The notes beneath the pieces are model-generated. The model made no database searches, was not told where the DNA came from, and worked only from the letters and a program-made list of their open reading frames with translations. The position numbers were made by a program, and so were the translations under genes. This document shows, piece after piece, positions 58,464-64,000 of a DNA stretch of 64,000 nt. Origin of the DNA: Datisca glomerata (taxonomy: Eukaryota; Streptophyta; Magnoliopsida; Cucurbitales; Datiscaceae); the NCBI GenBank assembly GCA_003255025.1, contig QANY01008720.1, forward strand, positions 646,605-710,604, read 5' to 3'. Each line of letters opens with the position of its first letter. Position 1 is the first letter of the stretch.

Positions 58464-59979
58464 ATGGAAGACAGAGGTGGAGGAAACAGAGCACCATCCA
58501 GAAAAGTAACAGTAGAACATGTTTTTAATGATTTTCAGGGCCGTAGAAATGGCATAATCAAAGCCCTCACTACAGGTTTGTTTACCTATTTCTTTTTCAT
58601 TTAACCTCTCTTCTTGTTTCCCTATAAAAATTTGCGGAACGATAATTTTCTTGATTGTCTTTTCATCATTTTGTTTCCTACTGAATGCCTTTTGCGATAT
58701 TTATTCTTGTTTCCAAGAGAACTGAGGAAGAAAAAACTGCGAGAAAGGAAATGAGTTTTTCCTTGTTCGTATGGAGATAGAGAAATGCACTCTGTTTTCC
58801 CGACTCGGAATATTTTAAAGATGATTGAAAAACGCAGAATTTTGGATTCTTTTGAGCATCTGATATCACCTAATGTTCCAATTTGGGCTTTGTTTATTGC
58901 AGATGTTCGAGAATTCGCTCGACAGTGCAAACCTGGTAACTCCAATGTAACGGGCTTGCTAGACTTTAATTTGAACTATGTTATTATAATTATTTTTGCT
59001 GATAGTATGTCTCTTGACAGTGGAGCAAGAACTATGCTTGTATGGCTTACCGGATGAGCGATGGGAAGTTAGAGTACCTGAAGATCTAGTACCTTCAAAT
59101 ATTCCAGAGCCTAGACTAGGTATAAACTATGATAGAGAAGAAATGAAAAAGAAGGACTGGTTATCATCGGTTGCCTTCCATAGTGATTCATGGTTGCTAT
59201 CATACGCCTTCTTTATCGGTATTAAAGCAGGATTTGTAAAGGATGACAGGTATATTTTTTTTTCACATTATACTTCCACACCGGGATCACTATTTCTGCG
59301 GCAAACGCTTTAGTTTCGGTCAGAGACAAACCTATATTGCTGTTCTTGCTCAAAAACCAGAAAGTAAATGAATGGGGATTTGGACCTTGTACCTTCAGAT
59401 ATTTTCTTGATTTGAGCAACGAGTTATGTTTTGGATGACTAAGCTCACACAATTCCACTGCCCTATTCATGCAGAAAGAAGCTTTTTGATTTGATAAATG
59501 AGCTACCAACGGTATATGAAGTTTTCAATGGATTTGTAAAGAAGAGGTCAAATTCCAAAGAAGTAAGTGGAGTCTGGCTAGAAGTACTTATTGATCTAGA
59601 AGTCGTCTGATGCAACGGTTTACAGCAGATTGATTGGAAAATTGTAATCCAATGCTGACCTTCAGCATTAGTTGTTGTGCTCACTTATCGATTAACCTTT
59701 TTGCTTTTAGTATTATAATAATTGATTTGTCCATTGTACCGTATGAATCAGCGGAAATCAGGGTCTCAAAGCTATTCCAAGCAACCGGAGCCAGTTGATG
59801 AAAAAGGAAATCATGAACAAGATAAATGTGGGGAGTGTGGCGAGCTCTACGAAGAGGATGAATTCTGGATTTGCTGTGATTTCTGTGAGAAGTGGTACCA
59901 TGGACCGTGTGTGAAAATAACCCCGGCCATAGCTGAGCATATCGACAAGTATAAGTGTCCACTATGTCTGAACAAGTGA
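58464..59979 (+). CDS. AL: Alfin1-like PHD-finger histone reader
   Basis: Five exons: 58464-58575, 58903-58935, 59021-59249, 59475-59562, 59752-59979. The frame closes at 229 aa, slightly shorter than usual (about 240-260) because of a short linker. The N-terminal Alfin (DUF3594) domain, residues about 12-140, shows [52 protein letters not shown] and [12 protein letters not shown]. The C-terminal PHD finger (about 178-226) has the C4HC3 set: [20 protein letters not shown], then [20 protein letters not shown], then KYKCPLC. Family members bind H3K4me3 in the nucleus and recruit repressive complexes; some affect salt tolerance and seed germination. The linker is Ser/Lys-rich then acidic, as usual. 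Exon 2 is only 33 bp. The gene looks intact, but its promoter/exon 1 region is duplicated upstream with foreign DNA in between, which may alter its regulation. Which of the several AL paralogues it is cannot be told. Confidence 0.93.
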
Positions 59980-60280
59980 CACCATTCTTGAGTAGGCAAT
60001 GTATGTGAGCTTTTGTACAATTACTCGGCAGATTTAGGTTGATTGATTATTTTTCGATTATTTTTCTTTCCCTTTCCCGGGTAATGTCTTTTAGTGAATT
60101 CATATTTATACGATTTTTGTTTCATCTTCTTTTAGAATTCATACCTAAACACAAAAGACCGATTTTAGTCTCAGTAATTCTTTGTTGAAGTTAGGAAATC
60201 TACTCAATAAGTAGTGAAAGACCGTCAATTTACATCCTTAAGGTTATATGATGGATACTTCTCAGTCCTCTCTAACACTA
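59980..60280 (+). other. 3' UTR and spacer after the Alfin-like gene
   Basis: Probable 3' UTR, then AT-rich spacer up to the first Copia-derived sequence at about 60280. No gene is seen. Confidence 0.5.
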
Positions 60281-61272
60281 GAAAAAAGTAGAAAGAAAAG
60301 TTGTATTGAGTTAACGCAAATCTAGAGATAATGGGGTATCTATACTCAAAGAAAGAAGTAATAAGAGCAATGACTAAACTATCCCTAAACTAAAACAAAT
60401 AAATAAAGTAAAACATCCTTATATTCAACTTGCGAAGAATGGACTTAAGTATAAATGGTCTGCTTGACTTTGTAAGAGCATCAACAACTTATTCAGATGA
60501 ATGAACAAACTTTGCAGAAATAATTCTAGACCGAACTTTCACCCGGATAAAGTGGATGTCAACCTCAATATGTTTCGTCCTCTTATGCAGAACATAATCT
60601 GAAGCTAACATGATAGCTGACTTATTATCGCAATACAGAGTCGACGAAAAACGGATAGGAAAACCAAGTTCTCCAATAATATAGTGGAGCAAAGAACCTC
60701 ACATGCCCTTTGAACTATAGCCATGTACTCAGCCTCTGCAGAAAATAAAAAACCACAGACTGTTTCTTACTTTTCTAAGAGATGAGATGATTCACATAAA
60801 AAGAACAAAAACCAGATGTATCTTAGACACAACATAGTTAGCATCAGTAAAGTAAGATATATCAAACGTGTTCTTGGAGTCATAGAAAAGACCAAGATAG
60901 GGGTAAGATTTCAAATACCTCAAGATATGAAAAATAACATTCAAATGGAAAGTTCGGGGAGCATGCATAAACTGACTCGCAAGACTCACTGCAAATGCTA
61001 GGTCAGGACGAGTGTTTGTCAGATAAATAAGTCTCCCGACCAATATCAGATACATACTCGGATCTGTCAATGATTCACTAGATTTAACAAAAAGTTTTAT
61101 GTTAGGATCCATTGGAGTAGATATGGTCTAGATCTTGTCATCCCAATTTGATAAGGCACGTGTGATCAGAATGGCATCTCAAAAAACCCAATTGAAGGAC
61201 AACCTCACTAAATCGAGCAAACCAAGCTCTTGGAGACTATTTCAACCCATACAACGATTTTCTCAATCGACA
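60280..61272 (-). mobile_element. Truncated Copia 3a (3' part only)
   Basis: On the - strand. It is a partial copy of the same family as Copia 3b. The RT tail/connection part at 61112-60800 reads MDPNIKLFVKSSESLTDPSM and YLTNTRPDLAFAVSLASQFM. RNase H at 60692-60489 reads LYCDNKSAIMLASDYVLHKR and TKHIEVDIHFIR. It is followed by diverged LTR sequence down to 60280. Relative to 3b it lacks about 46 bp at the LTR junction and about 230 bp around 62336-62565. It lies directly next to the LTR of 3b. Confidence 0.85.
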
Positions 61273-61361
61273 AATTTTGAAACCTACCCAGTTAGTGTGA
61301 GCTTTTTTGTGAAAAAAGAAAAGGTATAATTCACTTGTTAAAGAGGAAGTTACTTTGTCCA

Positions 61362-61574
61362 TGTTGTGGGCTATTCGTATTACTCCCTGTGTAGCAATGA
61401 GTGCATATTCTAATTGAAAATATAGAAAAAGTAGAAGAAATATTGTATCGAGTTAACATAAATCTAGATACAATGGGGTATTTATACTCAAAGAAGAAAA
61501 GCAATAAGAGCAATTACTAAACTATCCCTAAATTAAAATAAATAAATAAAGTAAAAACATATTTATATTCAACA
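61362..61574 (-). repeat. 213-bp LTR of Copia 3b
   Basis: On - it starts TGTTGAATATAAATATG and ends CCCACAACA, giving the inverted TGTTG/CAACA ends. A promoter-like GAGTATAAATACCCC lies on - at 61499-61485. The length is unusually short for a plant Copia LTR. A diverged partial copy lies at 60280-60429. Confidence 0.75.
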
Positions 61575-61604
61575 CTCTCCCTAAAGTTGGCGCATAGATG
61601 TCCA

Positions 61605-64000
61605 TCATGCCCAACTTGCAATAGTGAACTTAAGTATAAATGGTCTGACTTGCTTTGTAAGAGCATCAACAGTGTATTCAGATGAAGGAACAAACTTTGT
61701 ATAAATAATTCTAGACCAAACTTTCTCCCAGATAAAGTGGTTGTCAACCTCAATATGTTTGGTCCTCTCATGTAGGACAAAATATGAAGCTAACATGATA
61801 GCTGACTTATTATCGCAATACAGCGTCGACGACAAATGGGCAGGGAAACCAAGTTCTCCAAGAATAGAGTGGAGCTAAAGAACCTCACATGCGCCCTAAG
61901 CTATAGCCCTATTCTCAGCATTTGTAGAAGATCGAGAAACTACAGACTGCTTCTTACTTTTCAAGAGATGAGATGATTCCCATAAAAAGAACAAAAATGA
62001 GATGTAGATCTTCTATCCATCTTAATAGTAAACATCAATAAAGCAAGATATATCAAATGTGTTCTTGGAGTCATAGAAAAGACCAAGACCAGGGCAAGAT
62101 TTCAAATACCTCAAGATATGAAAAATAACATCCAAATAGGAAGTTCGGGGAGCATGCATAAACTGACTCACAAGACTTACAGCAAATGCTAGGCCAGGAC
62201 GAGTGTTTGTCATATAAATAAATCTCCCGACCAACCTCTGATACATACTCGGATCTATCAATGGTTCATCAGATTCAGCAGAAAGTTTTATGTTTGGATC
62301 CATAAGAGTGGATGCAGGTCTACATCATGTCATCCCAGTGTAACTGAGAAGATTAAGTACATATTTCCGCTGAGATAGAGAAATACCACTCCTGGAATGA
62401 GCTATCTCAATCCCTAAAAAATATTTCAGATCACCCAAATCTTTGAAGTCAAACGTTGAACTGAGATCTTTCTTGACCCCAACAATGCCTAGAGTGTCAT
62501 CACCTATTAAGATAATGTCATTCACATAAACTGATAGAATAACACATTGTCTAGTCGGATTCGGTTTGATAAAGCACGTGTAATCAGAATAGCATCTCTC
62601 AAAACCCAATCAAAGGATAACTTCACTAAATCGAGTGAACCATGATCCTGGAGACTATTTCAACCCATACAACAATTTTCTCAAATAAAAAACTTCCCCA
62701 AAATACTCTCCCTCAGCCTGAAACCCTGGTGAAGGATCCATATAAATCACCTCATTCAAATCGCCATTCAAAAAAGCATTCTTGACATCCATCTGATGCA
62801 AGGGCCAAGAGTAAGAAGCAGCCAGAGATATAATGAGTCGAACAATAGTAAGTTTAGCAACCGAGGCAAATGTGTCAATAAAATCTTTGCCTAGAATCTG
62901 AGTAAAGCCTTTGGCTACTAGACGAGTTTTGTATCGATTAACCGTACCATCTGCATTATATTTCAAGTTGAACACCCAACGACAACCAACCGTCTTCTCT
63001 CCCTCGGGGAGAGCAATCAAGTCTCAAGTATGATTATTCTGTAAGGCAATCATCTCATACTGCATAGCAGTCACCCATCGGGGTCTAATTTTGCCTCCCT
63101 CATAGATCTAGGAATCACTGTAGAATCAGCCTGACTAATAAACTCCTGAAAAGAACTAGACAAAACATTATATGAAATGTGGTTCTCAATAGGGTGATTG
63201 GTAAAGCAAGAGAAGTTAAGACAGTCTGGGGGACAACGATCCCTTAAAAGATATCGCCGAGGGGGAGGAGAGAAAGGGGCTCAGTACCTTCATTCAATGA
63301 GGAATCTTGTACAGGAATATGAAAACGACGACTATACATATGAGTAGGAGAACCTGCACAGAAGGTAAAGCAGAGGAAGTGACAACAGGAACATCCATAT
63401 AAGTAGGGTTAGTAATAGGAACATCCATCGAAGTAGGATCACTAATAGGAATAGGATGAGGACAATCCTCAACAGGTGAAATATAAGACCTATGAATGTC
63501 TGGCGTGTTAAAGAATGGGGTATCCTCCCAGAAGGTCACATCCAAGGAGTTGAGAAAACGCCGAGTGGAAGGATCAACCGATACCCCTTTCACTTAGAAG
63601 AATAACCCATAAAAGCGCACTGAATTGACTTGTCATCCAACTTTGTTCGAGAAGGGCATTTTGTCCTGAACAAAGCGGACGTAACCAAAAACTCTAGGAA
63701 GAATAGAAAAAAAGAGGCTTTCCAGGATGAAGAACACCTAAAGGAGTCTTTCCCCCAAGATCCTACTAGACACCCTATTAATCAAATAAGTAGTTGTCAA
63801 AACAACCATGTCCCAAAAATATTGAGGAACAGTCATACCATTTACAAGACATCGAGCAACACCCATAAGATGACGATTCTTTCACTCAGCTACCCCATTT
63901 CGTTCAGGGGTATACATGGAAGTAAGTTGTTGGAGAATACCAAGGTTGGATAAATAAGTGACAAGATCACTAGTAATGTACTTTCCTCTATTATTAGACT
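61605..64000 (-). pseudogene. Pol remnant of Copia 3b (integrase, RT, RNase H)
   Basis: On -. An integrase end near 63950-63600 contains the degenerate ERNGVAERKN-type and GYRCYDPS-type regions. A KGVSVDPSTRRFLNSLDVTF frame spans 63593-63294. RT part 1 (63020-62655) reads GCRWVFNLKYNADGTVNRYK and QMDVKNAFLNGDLNEVIYMD. RT part 2 (62609-62325) reads ILSVYVNDIILIGDD, with YVND in place of the YVDD catalytic motif, and DLGDLKYFLGIEIAHSRSGI. The connection part is at 62303-62022 and RNase H at 61835-61605 (LYCDNKSAIMLASYFVLHER). Several frame breaks show it is dead. Confidence 0.88.

Larger units (their letters stand above)
61362..64000 (-). mobile_element. Copia 3b with short LTR, running off the right edge
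   Basis: On the - strand. The 3' LTR is 61362-61574 with TGTTG...CAACA ends, preceded on - by a purine tract (TTTAGGGAGAG). The interior carries RNase H, RT and integrase remnants back to the window edge, so the 5' part and 5' LTR lie beyond 64000. Confidence 0.88.

Overview
This is a 64 kb piece of a plant nuclear genome, most likely a dicot. It is AT-rich, its genes have many short GT-AG introns, and all the mobile DNA belongs to plant families (Copia and Gypsy LTR retrotransposons, Mutator-like and hAT DNA transposons). I cannot name the species from sequence alone. Three host genes look intact, all on the + strand. They are a PDAT1-type phospholipid:diacylglycerol acyltransferase (872-5390, 6 exons, 674 aa), an ataxin-2 / CID3-CID4-type poly(A)-binding-protein-interacting protein (29298-36254, 14 coding exons, 638 aa), and an Alfin1-like PHD-finger protein (58464-59979, 5 exons, 229 aa). 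Each exon set was joined by hand and closes exactly in frame.

The region from about 7.0 to 26.4 kb is one large non-autonomous-looking Mutator-like element with two convergent genes. A DUF1985/Ulp1-type cysteine peptidase gene runs on + (7789 to about 17760), and a MuDR-type transposase gene runs on - (25341 to 18066). Both are degenerate. Seven arrays of a short near-palindromic repeat (TCGTGTAG/CTACACGA) lie only inside this element, in positions that look like introns or UTRs of the two genes. A Copia element (11211-16949) split the peptidase gene. A hAT element (18427-22376, with 11-bp inverted ends and a perfect 8-bp target duplication) split the transposase gene, and a 419-bp MITE also sits in it.

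Between the Mutator element and the ataxin-2 gene is a G-rich array of GGGTC-like units (26748-27210). The ataxin-2 gene has a 1.4 kb 5'-UTR intron and a partial duplication of its PAM2-coding exon inside the preceding intron.

The region 38.3-56.2 kb is a nested retrotransposon stack. An old Gypsy element lies on the - strand between LTRs at 38318-38905 and 55363-56203. A Copia element (39151 to about 49597, LTRs of about 1.27 kb) lies inside it, and that Copia in turn carries a tandem pair of 1.0-1.6 kb repeats related to the Gypsy 3' region.

At 56.5-58.5 kb the promoter and first exon of the Alfin-like gene are duplicated on both sides of a 1.6 kb segment that carries a broken GRF zinc-finger gene. 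From 60.3 kb to the right edge lie a Copia element on the - strand with very short (213 bp) LTRs and a truncated second copy of its 3' part. No RNA genes, CRISPR arrays or prokaryotic features were seen.
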